From contig NZ_LJRO01000458.1 of assembly GCF_001401155.1 (NCBI RefSeq), positions 62,001 to 126,000 on the forward strand: a stretch of 64,000 nucleotides of DNA, given 5' to 3'. This DNA is from Pseudomonas tremae. Lineage in GTDB: Bacteria; Pseudomonadota; Gammaproteobacteria; Pseudomonadales; Pseudomonadaceae. The notes beneath the pieces were generated by a model. It ran no database searches and was not told where the DNA came from. It saw only the letters and a list, made by a program, of their open reading frames with translations. The position numbers were made by a program, and so were the translations under genes. Position 1 is the stretch's first letter. The number at the start of each line of letters is the position of its first letter. Positions 51,660-61,019 of this stretch are shown piece by piece.

Positions 51660-53264
51660 GTGTCGGAAAATAAAGCCCGTGTCGACAATGATGCAACGGG
51701 AGACATCCAGCATCAGGGAAGGGATATTTTTTTCGCAGCGGTTGAAACAACCCGCATGCCCATGATCGTGACGGACCCCAACCGTCCCGACAATCCCATC
51801 ATTTTTTCCAATCGTGCGTTTTTGGACATGACCGGTTATTCGGCCAGCGAGATCATTGGCACCAACTGCCGGTTTCTGCAGGGGCCGGATACAGATCGGG
51901 CGGTGGTGCAATCCATTCGCAATGCGATTCAGGATCGCGTCGATATTTCTACCGAGATCCTTAACTACCGCAAAGACGGTTCTACGTTCTGGAATGCGCT
52001 GTTCATTTCACCTGTCTACAACGACGCCGGTGACTTGATCTATTTCTTTGCATCGCAATTGGATATCAGCCGTCGCAAGGACGCGGAAGAAGCCTTGCGC
52101 CAAGCGCAGAAAATGGAAGCACTGGGGCAACTCACCGGCGGTATTGCCCATGACTTCAATAACCTGTTGCAAGTCATGGGCGGCTATATCGATCTGATCG
52201 GCACGGCGGCGGAAAAATCCGAAATTGATTTGCAGCGTGTTCGACGCAGCGTCCACCATGCCAAGTCTGCTGTTGAGCGTGCCAGCACATTGACCAAACA
52301 ACTGCTGGCGTTTGCCCGTAAACAAAAGTTGCAAGGCCGGGTGTTGAACCTGAACGGACTGGTTTCCACCACCGATTCGCTTCTGGAGCGTACGTTCGGG
52401 CCGGAAGTGATAATCGAAACCGATCTTGAACCAACCCTCAAGAACTGTCGTATCGATCCGACCCAGGCGGAAGTAGCGCTGCTCAACATCTTTATCAACG
52501 CGCGGGATGCGTTGATTGGCAGGCCCAACCCCAAAGTGTTCATCGAGACACGCAATCTGGTGGTCGACGAGTTGGCAAACGTTTCCTATGACGGCCTGCT
52601 GCCGGGACGCTATGTCAGTATCGCTGTCACCGATAACGGTATTGGCATGCCTGCCAGTATTCGTGACAGGGTGATGGACCCGTTCTTTACTACCAAGGAG
52701 GAGGGCAAGGGCTCCGGGCTGGGCCTTTCGATGGTTTATGGGTTTGCCAAACAGTCGGGTGGTGCGGCGCGTATTTATACCGAAGAAGGCATTGGTACAA
52801 CACTAAGGCTATATTTCCCGGTGGACGAAGCCGGGCTGACGAAAATCGAATCGCCCCAGACAACAGAGAAACGTCTTGGCAGCAGCGAACGTATTCTGAT
52901 TGTGGAAGATCGTCCGGACGTAGCCGAATTGGCGAAGATGGTGCTGGACGACTACGGCTATGTTTCCGACATTGTCCTGAATGCGCGCGAAGCGTTGAAA
53001 AAGTTTGAATCCGGGTGCATGTATGAGTTGCTGTTTACTGACCTCATCATGCCAGGTGGCATGAACGGGGTTATGTTGGCACGTGAGGTCAAACGTCGTT
53101 ACCCGAACGTGAAGGTGTTGTTGACGACCGGCTATGCCGAAAGCTCTATCGAGCGAACGGATATCGGAGGCTCGGAGTTTGAGGTGGTTTCCAAACCCTG
53201 CATGCCTCATGACCTGGCGAGAAAGATCAGGCAGGTACTGGACGGTCCAAACGGAATAGCCTGA
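51660..53264 (+). CDS. LOV-domain blue-light hybrid histidine kinase
   Basis: A 534-residue soluble protein in three parts. The LOV domain (about 25-135) has the photoactive cysteine C70 in GTNCRFLQG, which forms an adduct with FMN under blue light. The histidine kinase core has phospho-acceptor H164 in GGIAHDFNNLL, and ATPase boxes near 260-380 (NARD, DNGIGM, GKGSGLGLSM). The receiver domain (about 415-530) has the aspartate near 461 in LFTDLIMPG. This matches the P. syringae-type LOV-HK that links light to swarming, attachment and virulence. The start is GTG at 51660 with GGAG before it. No partner regulator is adjacent, so its output passes through its own receiver and a distant protein. 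Confidence 0.93.
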   Translation: MSENKARVDNDATGDIQHQGRDIFFAAVETTRMPMIVTDPNRPDNPIIFSNRAFLDMTGYSASEIIGTNCRFLQGPDTDRAVVQSIRNAIQDRVDISTEILNYRKDGSTFWNALFISPVYNDAGDLIYFFASQLDISRRKDAEEALRQAQKMEALGQLTGGIAHDFNNLLQVMGGYIDLIGTAAEKSEIDLQRVRRSVHHAKSAVERASTLTKQLLAFARKQKLQGRVLNLNGLVSTTDSLLERTFGPEVIIETDLEPTLKNCRIDPTQAEVALLNIFINARDALIGRPNPKVFIETRNLVVDELANVSYDGLLPGRYVSIAVTDNGIGMPASIRDRVMDPFFTTKEEGKGSGLGLSMVYGFAKQSGGAARIYTEEGIGTTLRLYFPVDEAGLTKIESPQTTEKRLGSSERILIVEDRPDVAELAKMVLDDYGYVSDIVLNAREALKKFESGCMYELLFTDLIMPGGMNGVMLAREVKRRYPNVKVLLTTGYAESSIERTDIGGSEFEVVSKPCMPHDLARKIRQVLDGPNGIA

Positions 53265-53650
53265 ACCCATGAACAGTGAGCCGGACAGGATGTGCGGCTC
53301 ATTCGAACTCCTCCAGTCTTCGCCCACTGCACTTTTAATTCTGCTACCGGCTGCTGCTGATTCTCGCCGTGCCCGCGTGACGTCTTTATCTAATATGCTG
53401 CTTGCTTAACTGACAACAGACAACGGGCTGTCCATGCCCACTGTTTATAAACGCAATGCCGAGTGCGCAACTGCAAAGTATTGACACGTCTGAAACAGGG
53501 CTGAGACATCTCGCTTCCTCGGTAGACAGTATTTTTAACTGCGCAAAAAAAGGGATGAAAAGTTTTAAACTTCTGCCGTGCCGATCAGGTCATTAAATTG
53601 GAACGCAGGTATTTCTGTGTTTTCTGCCAATGACATAAAGGACTACGACT
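53265..53650. other. Intergenic region with an AlgU-like promoter
   Basis: No gene is seen in these 386 bp. Near the downstream end, GAACGC at 53601-53606, a 16-bp spacer and TCTGCC at 53623-53628 resemble the envelope-stress sigma factor AlgU/RpoE (GAACTT-N16-TCTGA), placed 22 bp before ATG 53651. The match at both boxes is incomplete. Confidence 0.35.
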
Positions 53651-54670
53651 ATGATTCGCGACGATCGCATCGCCCCAGGCGCCCCTGTGTATCAGGAAAC
53701 TCACGCAATGGCCCCGCTGCTTAAACGTATATCCTGGAGTGCGATTCTGGCCGGTGTTGTATTGGCCATGGTTGTATCGCTTTTGCTGAACCTGTTGGGT
53801 ACTGCTATTGGCTCCGCCAGTATTGATCCCATGCAGGAAGCCGATCCGCTTTCCGGCATCGGTACTGGAGCAGGTATCTGGGTGGTCGTCAGTTCGGTGA
53901 TCTCGCTGTTCGTGGGTGGCTGGGCCGCAGGGCGTCTGGCTCAGCGTGAAGGGGCTTTCCACGGCCTGCTGGTGTGGGCATCGGTGTCTTTGATCACTGT
54001 GTATCTGGTCTCCAGCGCTGTGACGGGCGTGGTTCGTGGCGGCCTCAATCTCGCAGGCAGCGGTATGTCTGCTCTGGGCAGCGGCATTGCTCAGGTAGCG
54101 CCGGCACTGGGCAGCAAGATCCAGGACCAATTGCGTGAGCAAGGCATCGACTTCAATCTGGACGATATCCAGGGCGAGATCGAAACGGCAATGCGCCAGA
54201 CAGGCAAGCCTGAATTGAACCCGGACAATGTCAAGCAAGAGGCTCAGGCCACTCAGCAGGATGCGCAGAACACTGCCAGACAGAGCGCCCAGAATCCTCA
54301 GCAGGCCGACGAGCAGTTGGGTGGTTTGATGGACCGTATCAAAGCCAAGGGTGATCAGGCATGGGATGCTGCCGATCGTCAGGCGCTGGTCAACCTGATC
54401 AAGGCGCGTGGTAACAAGACCGACGCTGAGGCGAATCAGATCGTCGATCAGGCCCAGGCCAGCTATCGTCAGGCCTATGCCAAGTATCAGGAGCTGAAAG
54501 CTCAGGCAGAACAGAAAGCGCGCGAAGCGGCTGAAGTGACAGCCAAGCGGGTTTCGCAAGGTGCCTGGATTTTGCTGATCACGCTGGTGATCTCGGGCCT
54601 GGTTGCTGCAGGCGCAGGCGTACTGGGTCGTCGCACTCAGCCACCTGCCAAGGTTGTTGCTGCGATCTGA
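53651..54670 (+). CDS. Membrane protein of unknown function with long helical middle
   Basis: A 339-residue protein with three or more N-terminal helices (about 30-55, 75-95, 105-130), then a long glutamine/alanine-rich, probably coiled region (about 150-305) rich in QA and DQA repeats, and a final membrane helix near 305-330. It resembles uncharacterised envelope proteins of pseudomonads. An AlgU-like promoter would fit a stress role. It has a GGACTAC-type RBS and a strong intrinsic terminator right after it, so it is monocistronic. Function unknown. Confidence 0.7.
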   Translation: MIRDDRIAPGAPVYQETHAMAPLLKRISWSAILAGVVLAMVVSLLLNLLGTAIGSASIDPMQEADPLSGIGTGAGIWVVVSSVISLFVGGWAAGRLAQREGAFHGLLVWASVSLITVYLVSSAVTGVVRGGLNLAGSGMSALGSGIAQVAPALGSKIQDQLREQGIDFNLDDIQGEIETAMRQTGKPELNPDNVKQEAQATQQDAQNTARQSAQNPQQADEQLGGLMDRIKAKGDQAWDAADRQALVNLIKARGNKTDAEANQIVDQAQASYRQAYAKYQELKAQAEQKAREAAEVTAKRVSQGAWILLITLVISGLVAAGAGVLGRRTQPPAKVVAAI

Positions 54671-54702
54671 TGCCAGGGTATCGCTCGTAAACTGAATTAA
54701 AA

Positions 54703-54735
54703 GAATGGGGAGCATTATGGCTCCCCATTCTTTTT
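54703..54735 (+). terminator. Intrinsic terminator after the membrane protein gene
   Basis: GAATGGGGAGC and GCTCCCCATTC form an 11-bp stem (loop ATTATG) followed by five T's, a classical Rho-independent terminator. Confidence 0.92.
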
Positions 54736-54747
54736 GCGATCATCGGA

Positions 54748-56337
54748 ATGATGACGCCGATATGCCTCGCGATTAACAATTCCTCAACAATCGCCCGCTT
54801 ATACTCCCGACAGCTTGATCTCCCTCCTGATCTGACCTTTTTAAATTCGGTACGCGCCTTGATCACTTCCCGTGTTCTCTCGTTGATGCTGTTGAGTGCT
54901 GCACTGTTCTTCTTCGCGCTGGGCAATCACCAACTGCAAAACTCTACGGAGCCTCGAGTAGCGGGCATCGCCATGGAAATGCAGCTGAGCGGTAATTGGG
55001 TGACACCGACACTGAACCGCCAGCCTTTTCTGGAAAAGCCGCCGCTGAGTGTGTGGCTGGATGCGACGGCTATCCGCCTGTTTGGTGCGACTCCTTGGTC
55101 GGTGAGGCTTGCGTCTGCATTTGCGGGGCTGTTGGGCGTTTTGCTGCTTTACACGATGTTGCGTCGTTTTGGCCGCCCAGCCCCTGTCGCCTGGATGGCG
55201 GCATTTATTCTTGCGACCCAGGCCAGTTTCTGGAGCAATGCTCGGCAAGTGGGCGAAGACGCCTTGCTGGCATTGGGCGTGAGCACGGCGCTGCTGGCTT
55301 TTTTCCACGTCAGCCATCACTCGCGTAACCACCGCCGGGCACTGGGCATGTGGTTGCTGTTCGCTGTGGGCGTTGCTGTGGCGACTATGAGTAAAGGCGT
55401 ACTGGGGCTTGCCATGCCCGGCGTGGTGATTTTCGCCTGGCTGGTGTGTGAATCCGTGCAGCGAAGACGTGTCGTGCCTGCGCGTTGGCTATTGCCAGCA
55501 ACATTCACTGCGCTGGCTCTGGTGCCACTGTTGGTATGGTTGTATTTCCTGTACGGACAGGGCGGGGTGCCGTTGTTGAAAGAGGTGCTTTGGACCAACA
55601 GTGTGGGTCGCTTCAGCGGCTCGTTCGAAGAAGCCGGTCATTACGAGCCTTTCTATTACTACCTGACCAAGCTCCCCGAAGCATTTTTGCCCTGGAATAT
55701 TCTTGTGTATCTGGGCCTGTGGCACTTTCGCAAGCAACTTCTGGCCAACCGTTATCTGCTGTTTTTCAGCCTGTGGCTGGCGGCGCAATTCCTGCTGCTG
55801 ACGCTGGCGTCCAGTAAACGCATGGTCTACCTGATGTCACTGGCACCTGCAGCTGCCGTGATCGCCGCTGAATATGCCTTTGTGTTGGGCGAGAGGTTAC
55901 AGAGACGGTCTGCGAATTCGGCGTTTGCAGCGTTCATCGTGAGCAACCGCAAGGCCATGACGACAGCGTGCGTGGCGCTGATTGTGGCGGGTTATTTGAG
56001 TGCAGCTATCTGGCTGGCGCCTCGGGCGGATCGACATTTGTCGTTCCTGCCGCTGACCGACAAGGTCCATGCGCTGCAGGTTCAGGGACATCACGTCGCA
56101 TTGTTTCAACCCAGCGAACGGCTGGCAGGCGCCAGTGTGTTCTACAGCCAGAGTCTGCTGGGCACGCTCACGACTGATGCTCAGCTGAGTGCCTTTCTGA
56201 AAAGTCCCGGCGACAATATCGCTGTTATGGAAAGCCTGTCACCTCCGCAGCCACCGCTGCGGATCGTGGACAGTGTCAAAGTCGGAGAGCGGATTTACTA
56301 TTTTGTCAGTCAGGCCCCCGTGGCGGCAGGCGAATGA
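54748..56337 (+). CDS. GT39/ArnT-like membrane glycosyltransferase
   Basis: The 529-residue protein has about a dozen membrane helices and begins after the first helix with GNHQLQNSTEPRVAGIAMEM, the acidic STEPR patch and LEKPPLSVWLDA of GT39 enzymes that use polyprenyl-phosphate sugars. It resembles ArnT but is not the arnT of the operon at 58489. The gene stands beside the arn operon's terminal gene ugd in convergent orientation (7 bp between stops). The start is uncertain: ATG 54748 is 13 bp after the terminator, while TTG 54859 would start just before the first helix. A role in lipid A or exopolysaccharide glycosylation is plausible. Confidence 0.8.
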   Translation: MMTPICLAINNSSTIARLYSRQLDLPPDLTFLNSVRALITSRVLSLMLLSAALFFFALGNHQLQNSTEPRVAGIAMEMQLSGNWVTPTLNRQPFLEKPPLSVWLDATAIRLFGATPWSVRLASAFAGLLGVLLLYTMLRRFGRPAPVAWMAAFILATQASFWSNARQVGEDALLALGVSTALLAFFHVSHHSRNHRRALGMWLLFAVGVAVATMSKGVLGLAMPGVVIFAWLVCESVQRRRVVPARWLLPATFTALALVPLLVWLYFLYGQGGVPLLKEVLWTNSVGRFSGSFEEAGHYEPFYYYLTKLPEAFLPWNILVYLGLWHFRKQLLANRYLLFFSLWLAAQFLLLTLASSKRMVYLMSLAPAAAVIAAEYAFVLGERLQRRSANSAFAAFIVSNRKAMTTACVALIVAGYLSAAIWLAPRADRHLSFLPLTDKVHALQVQGHHVALFQPSERLAGASVFYSQSLLGTLTTDAQLSAFLKSPGDNIAVMESLSPPQPPLRIVDSVKVGERIYYFVSQAPVAAGE

Positions 56338-56344
56338 CAAGTCG

Positions 56345-57739
56345 CTATACGACCTGGCTGCTGACCTGCGGGCTGTAAGGCACCCACTGCTTCTGCGGGA
56401 TCGGCAGCTCGCACGATTCGCCACGGCCGATGGGGAAATAATGAAAGCCGTGCTTTGCCAGTCGGTCGGTGTCGTACAGATTACGCCCATCGAAAATGAC
56501 CGGTGCGGCCAGTCGCTGCTGGATCAACTCGAAATCCGGAGCCTTGAACTGCTGCCATTCGGTGCAGATGATCAGTGCATCGGCATCGTTCAGTGTGGAT
56601 TCTGGCGTGCCCATCAAGACCAAGTCCTTGCGATGGCCGTAAATACGCTGGGTTTCCTGCATGGCTTCAGGGTCGAATGCCCGAACGCTGGCGCCAGCTG
56701 CCCACAACGCTTCCATCAGTACCCGGCTGGGCGCGTCGCGCATGTCGTCGGTGTTGGGTTTGAACGCCAGGCCCCACAGTGCGAAGGTCTTGCCGCGCAG
56801 GTCGCCTTGATAAAAGGCGTTGACCCGCTCGAACAGTTTGCTTTTCTGTCGCTCATTGATGGCCTCGACCACCGACAGCAGGTCATTGTTGCAGTGGGCC
56901 TCTTTGGCACTGTGGATCAGCGCGCGAATATCTTTGCCGAAGCATGAACCACCATAACCGCAGCCGGGGTAGATGAAGTCGTAGCCAATGCGTGAGTCGG
57001 CGCCGATGCCCAGACGCACGGATTCGATATCAGCGCCCAGGTGTTCTGCCAGCTCGGCGATCTGATTGATGAAGCTGATCTTGGTTGCCAGCATGCAGTT
57101 GGCTGCGTACTTGGTCAGTTCGGCGCTGCGCAGGTCCATGAACATTATCCGGTCGTGGTTGCGGTTGAACGGAGCGTACAGCTCGCGCATGACTTTGCGC
57201 ACCGCGTCATTTTCGCAACCGATGACGATCCGGTCCGGACGGCGGCAGTCATTGACCGCAGAGCCTTCCTTGAGGAATTCAGGGTTGGACACCACGTCGA
57301 ATTGCAGCAGCCGGCCGGCCTGGCGCAGGGCCTTGTCGATATGGGTGCGCAACGCGTCGCCGCTGCCGACCGGTACTGTCGATTTCTCGACGATGATCAA
57401 CGGTTCGCGCCGATGCCGCGCAATCGCGTCGCCCACCGCGAAAAAACCGCTCAGGTCAGCGGAGCCGTCGTCTCGTGAAGGTGTGCCGACCGCGATGAAC
57501 AAAACCTCTGCATGTTCGACCGCCAGTTGCTCGTCGGTGGTGAAGTGCAGACGCTTATGATCCAGGTTTTCGCGGACTAGATTGGCCAGCCCAGGCTCGA
57601 AGATATGCACCTGGCCCTGACGTAACTGATCTATTTTGGCCTGATCGATGTCCATGCAGACCACATCGTGGCCAACTTCGGCCAGCACGGTTGCCTGTAC
57701 AAGGCCGACATATCCGCTACCGAAAACGCTTATTTTCAT
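56345..57739 (-). CDS. ugd: UDP-glucose 6-dehydrogenase
   Basis: A 464-residue enzyme that oxidises UDP-glucose twice to UDP-glucuronate with NAD. The Rossmann motif GSGYVGLV is at 7-14, the catalytic cysteine lies in GYGGSCFGKD near 265, and the conserved VSNPEFLKEG near 160. As the last arn gene it supplies the UDP-GlcA that ArnA decarboxylates. It overlaps arnF by 23 bp. Confidence 0.95.
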   Translation of the reverse strand: MKISVFGSGYVGLVQATVLAEVGHDVVCMDIDQAKIDQLRQGQVHIFEPGLANLVRENLDHKRLHFTTDEQLAVEHAEVLFIAVGTPSRDDGSADLSGFFAVGDAIARHRREPLIIVEKSTVPVGSGDALRTHIDKALRQAGRLLQFDVVSNPEFLKEGSAVNDCRRPDRIVIGCENDAVRKVMRELYAPFNRNHDRIMFMDLRSAELTKYAANCMLATKISFINQIAELAEHLGADIESVRLGIGADSRIGYDFIYPGCGYGGSCFGKDIRALIHSAKEAHCNNDLLSVVEAINERQKSKLFERVNAFYQGDLRGKTFALWGLAFKPNTDDMRDAPSRVLMEALWAAGASVRAFDPEAMQETQRIYGHRKDLVLMGTPESTLNDADALIICTEWQQFKAPDFELIQQRLAAPVIFDGRNLYDTDRLAKHGFHYFPIGRGESCELPIPQKQWVPYSPQVSSQVV

Positions 57740-58151
57740 GGGGAATATCCTGAGGTTGTGGGCTGGGGATGCGCCGGAGGTTGATGGTCAAGACACCTGC
57801 AACGATCAGCGTGACACCCACAGTTTTCGATACTGTGAATGCCTCATGGAAAAATGGCAGAACGGCGGCCAGGGTATAAACCAGTGCGTAGCTGATGCTC
57901 AGCAGCGAATAGGCGCGGCTCAGGGGCAAACCCCGAAGTGCCACAAGCCAGAAAAGCATGGAGAGTGCGTAGGCGATGATCGACGCGATAATCACGCCGA
58001 CGGCATAGAGCTGGATATGTGTATAGGCTTGCAGGTCTGGCAAGTGCAGAAGTGATGGCAAGCGGCTCATGCCCCAGCGCATACCCAGTTGGGCGCTGCT
58101 GACCAGCGCCACACTGGCTATGGCGCACAATGTCGCGCCGTGGCGGGTCAT
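57717..58151 (-). CDS. arnF: L-Ara4N-phosphoundecaprenol flippase subunit ArnF
   Basis: A 144-residue EmrE-like membrane protein (four predicted helices) that with ArnE flips undecaprenyl-phosphate-Ara4N across the inner membrane. The start ATG 58151 (MTRHGATLC) overlaps arnE. The longer frame to 58454 is antisense-like shadow within arnE. Confidence 0.88.
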   Translation of the reverse strand: MTRHGATLCAIASVALVSSAQLGMRWGMSRLPSLLHLPDLQAYTHIQLYAVGVIIASIIAYALSMLFWLVALRGLPLSRAYSLLSISYALVYTLAAVLPFFHEAFTVSKTVGVTLIVAGVLTINLRRIPSPQPQDIPHENKRFR

Positions 58152-58492
58152 GCCTGACTTCCCAGCAAGACCACGCCGCACACAATCAATGCGACGCCCA
58201 GCCAGTGCTGCAGGTCTACCGGCTCCTTGAAAACGTAGCGACCCACCAGGGTGATCAAGACGAAGTTGACGCCGAGCATGGGGTAGGCGACGCCGACCTC
58301 CATGCGCTGCAACACCATCAACCAGGTCAGCAGGCCGAGGCCCAGGCAGGTGATCGCCAGCCAGAGCCATCCTGATCGCAACGCAAGCAGCAGGCCGGGT
58401 AATACGCCGCGCCAGCTTTCTACCGCTTTCTTTTGCGCAATCTGGCCCAGACACGTCAGCAGGCAGGCGGTCATAAGCATCAGCGCAGTCAT
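58148..58492 (-). CDS. arnE: L-Ara4N-phosphoundecaprenol flippase subunit ArnE
   Basis: A 114-residue SMR-type membrane protein with four helices, including the LGLLTWLMVLQRMEVGVAYPMLG stretch characteristic of ArnE. The stop overlaps arnF (ATGA) and the start overlaps arnT by 4 bp, so the two subunits are made together. Confidence 0.9.
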   Translation of the reverse strand: MTALMLMTACLLTCLGQIAQKKAVESWRGVLPGLLLALRSGWLWLAITCLGLGLLTWLMVLQRMEVGVAYPMLGVNFVLITLVGRYVFKEPVDLQHWLGVALIVCGVVLLGSQA

Positions 58493-60141
58493 GACGCAGA
58501 CTGCCCGTAGATGAGAATGATCAGGTTACCCTCGTCGTAGCGCGTGGCGCCCTCTGGCAGCGACTCAAGCTCACGCAGCTCTTCGTCGCTCTTGCCGCGC
58601 ATGATGACGCCGACCTGACCTTCACGGCGGGCCTTGGTCATCCAGGCATCTATATCATGCAGATGGACCTCGCGGCCCTGTGCATCCGGATACCCAAGAC
58701 CGTATTCGAGTTCGCCCCAGGTATTGAACAGCGTGATGTCCGGCCTACCCAGTCGCCACGACAGGGCCGATGCGGCGCCCAGGTCGTTGCTCAATAACGA
58801 CGTGCTGGCGGCCAGCTCCGTTTGGTGCCTGGAGACGAACTGGTCAGGTGTCTTGTTGTACACCACATCATCGGGCAAGCCTGCTGGCAGCATGGCCACG
58901 AGCAACCAGCTACCGACCGCCGGCATGATCCAGAAAGTCTGCGGGCGAATGCTGTGGAGCGCATTGCTCAACGTCCAGCCGACGAGCACGACGATCGCCA
59001 ACAGCAAGTGTGAAGGTTCGTTCTCATACACCGGTTGTTTCAGTTGCAGGTACAGCAGCACCACAAGGCCAATGACGCCTGACGCTGTATTGAAAAGCCC
59101 GTTGGTACGCAGCGCCGTGCTGCGGTCTTGCCTGAGGCGATCAACCAAGGTATCAGCCATCAACAAGGCCAGAGGCAGCAGGCAAGGCAGCAGATAAGTC
59201 GGCAATTTGCCCTTGCTCAAGCTCAGAAACACCAACGGCACCCACAACCACAGAGACAGGAAGGCGATATTAGTCTGCTGCCGTCGTTGCCACGCCTGTT
59301 TCAACGTTACGGGCAGCAACAAGCTCCACGGCAGGCAGGCGACGATCAGCAGCGGCAGGTAGAACCACCACGGCTCTGCGTGCTGTGCATTGTTCCCGAC
59401 AAAGCGCCGGATGTGCTCGTGCCAGAAAAAGTAGCGCCAGTAGTCGGGTTCTTGCTGATGCACTGCCAAAACCCAAGGCAGGCTTATCGTGACAGCGATC
59501 AGCACCGCAACGGGACCGAACCTGAACAGCTCGGCAAGGCGCTTCTGCCACAGCATGTAAGGCACGACGACTATCACCGGCAGAGCCCAGGCCAGAAAGC
59601 CCTTGGTCATGAAGCCAATGCCGCATGCCACGCCGATCAGCGCCCAGGCCAGCAGACGTGATCGACCGGTACTGTGGGCGGCATACCAGAACGACACGAG
59701 CGTGAGGTTGGCCCAGAACGTGAATTGAGGATCAAGGTTGCTGTAGCCAGCCTGGCCCGCAATGAATCCGAAGCTCATGAACAGCAGCGCGCTGGCAAAG
59801 CTTTTACGCCGGTCGCTCCACATCCTGGCGGCCAGCAGATAGGCGAGGGCGACGCTGAGGCCGCTGCTCAGCGCCGAAGTGATCCGCACACCGAACAGGT
59901 TCTCACCGAAAACTGCCTGCCCGAGGGCCATCCACCAGTAACCCGCAACGGGTTTTTCGAAGTAGCGCAGGCCCATGAAGTGTGGGGCCACCCAGTTTCC
60001 GCTGTGCAGCATCTCCTGGCTGATCTGGGCGTAACGCGTTTCATCCGGAATCCACAGACCGTGGAAGCCCAGCGGCAGTAGGTACGCCAGCGCGAACAAC
60101 AGTACAAGCAGCGAAATGTCGCGTGTTCTGCGATCAATCAT
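58489..60141 (-). CDS. arnT: Lipid A 4-amino-4-deoxy-L-arabinosyltransferase ArnT
   Basis: A 550-residue membrane glycosyltransferase with about 12-13 helices and a large C-terminal periplasmic domain. The N-terminal DETRYAQISQEML and GLRYFEKPVAGYW segments, including the conserved aspartate-glutamate-threonine-arginine, are typical. It moves L-Ara4N from undecaprenyl phosphate to lipid A phosphates, lowering the negative charge and giving polymyxin and plant-peptide resistance. It overlaps arnD by 4 bp. Confidence 0.94.
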   Translation of the reverse strand: MIDRRTRDISLLVLLFALAYLLPLGFHGLWIPDETRYAQISQEMLHSGNWVAPHFMGLRYFEKPVAGYWWMALGQAVFGENLFGVRITSALSSGLSVALAYLLAARMWSDRRKSFASALLFMSFGFIAGQAGYSNLDPQFTFWANLTLVSFWYAAHSTGRSRLLAWALIGVACGIGFMTKGFLAWALPVIVVVPYMLWQKRLAELFRFGPVAVLIAVTISLPWVLAVHQQEPDYWRYFFWHEHIRRFVGNNAQHAEPWWFYLPLLIVACLPWSLLLPVTLKQAWQRRQQTNIAFLSLWLWVPLVFLSLSKGKLPTYLLPCLLPLALLMADTLVDRLRQDRSTALRTNGLFNTASGVIGLVVLLYLQLKQPVYENEPSHLLLAIVVLVGWTLSNALHSIRPQTFWIMPAVGSWLLVAMLPAGLPDDVVYNKTPDQFVSRHQTELAASTSLLSNDLGAASALSWRLGRPDITLFNTWGELEYGLGYPDAQGREVHLHDIDAWMTKARREGQVGVIMRGKSDEELRELESLPEGATRYDEGNLIILIYGQSAS

Positions 60142-61019
60142 TGCTGCACCCCTAACCAGCCATCACGGCCCGCGAGCGTCCCCCGTACCACCTGGCCGGC
60201 GGGCAGTTGCTCGATAGAGGCGGGCAGCAGCTCGCCTAAAGGGGTGAAGCGGATACCCTGGGCGTGCGCCTGCGCCAACAGCTGCCTGAAACCGTTGGCC
60301 ATGACAATGCCTTCCACCTCAGCGTGAAGCGTATAGACGTTTAGCGCCGGCTCGGCAAAGCGTCGCAGAATGTAGTCGTTGAATGCATCGGCCTGCAGAT
60401 GTGGGCCGACCACCTCATCGAACGTTGGCAGGTCCACAGGTATTTGCGGCGTGCCGAGGCTGCCGTCGGCCAACAACGGGCGAAACAGCGTGGTGCCGCG
60501 ACAGTCACTGTTGTAGCGGAAGCCGAAAGGCTGTTTGGCTTGCACGATGCGTTGGTCGGCACGCCAGCCGGCGGCTGCGGAGCAGGTCACCGGGTGGCCC
60601 AGAATGTCGCTCAGGCAATCCACGCCACGGTGTATCTGCGCCGTCAGCTGCGTATCGTTCCAGAGCCCGGCATTGGCCTGCCAGCCGTGATGGTCCCAGG
60701 CATGCAGTCCGACTTCATGGCCTGCATCCAGAGCGCGGCGCATCAGCGGACCAAGGTCACGGCCGATCTGTTTGCCCGGCCAGGCAGTGCCTGCCAGCAG
60801 AATATCCCAGCCATACAGGCTTGCCGCCCGGGAACGAAGCATTTTCCAGAAGAACTGCGGCCGGACCAGACGCCAGAGATGGCGCCCCATGTTGTCAGGG
60901 CCGACGCTGAAAAAGAACGTCGCCTTTACCTGTGCTTCGTCGAGCAGGTCCAGCAGCCTGGGTACACCTTCTCGCGTGCCACGATAGGTGTCGACATCAA
61001 TTCTCAGGCCTGCCTGCAT
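60138..61019 (-). CDS. arnD: 4-Deoxy-4-formamido-L-arabinose-phosphoundecaprenol deformylase ArnD
   Basis: A 293-residue polysaccharide-deacetylase-like enzyme that removes the formyl group from lipid-linked Ara4FN. The conserved RIDVDTYRGTREGVPRLLDLL opening, HAWDHHGWQ metal-binding region and LHAEVEG histidine are present. It shares ATGA overlaps with arnA and arnT. Confidence 0.94.
   Translation of the reverse strand: MQAGLRIDVDTYRGTREGVPRLLDLLDEAQVKATFFFSVGPDNMGRHLWRLVRPQFFWKMLRSRAASLYGWDILLAGTAWPGKQIGRDLGPLMRRALDAGHEVGLHAWDHHGWQANAGLWNDTQLTAQIHRGVDCLSDILGHPVTCSAAAGWRADQRIVQAKQPFGFRYNSDCRGTTLFRPLLADGSLGTPQIPVDLPTFDEVVGPHLQADAFNDYILRRFAEPALNVYTLHAEVEGIVMANGFRQLLAQAHAQGIRFTPLGELLPASIEQLPAGQVVRGTLAGRDGWLGVQQ

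Noticed and set aside
53585..54715. A 376-codon minus-strand frame over the unknown membrane protein
   Set aside because: The + strand gene has a proper start, membrane helices and terminator. The opposite frame is a shadow of its repetitive codons.
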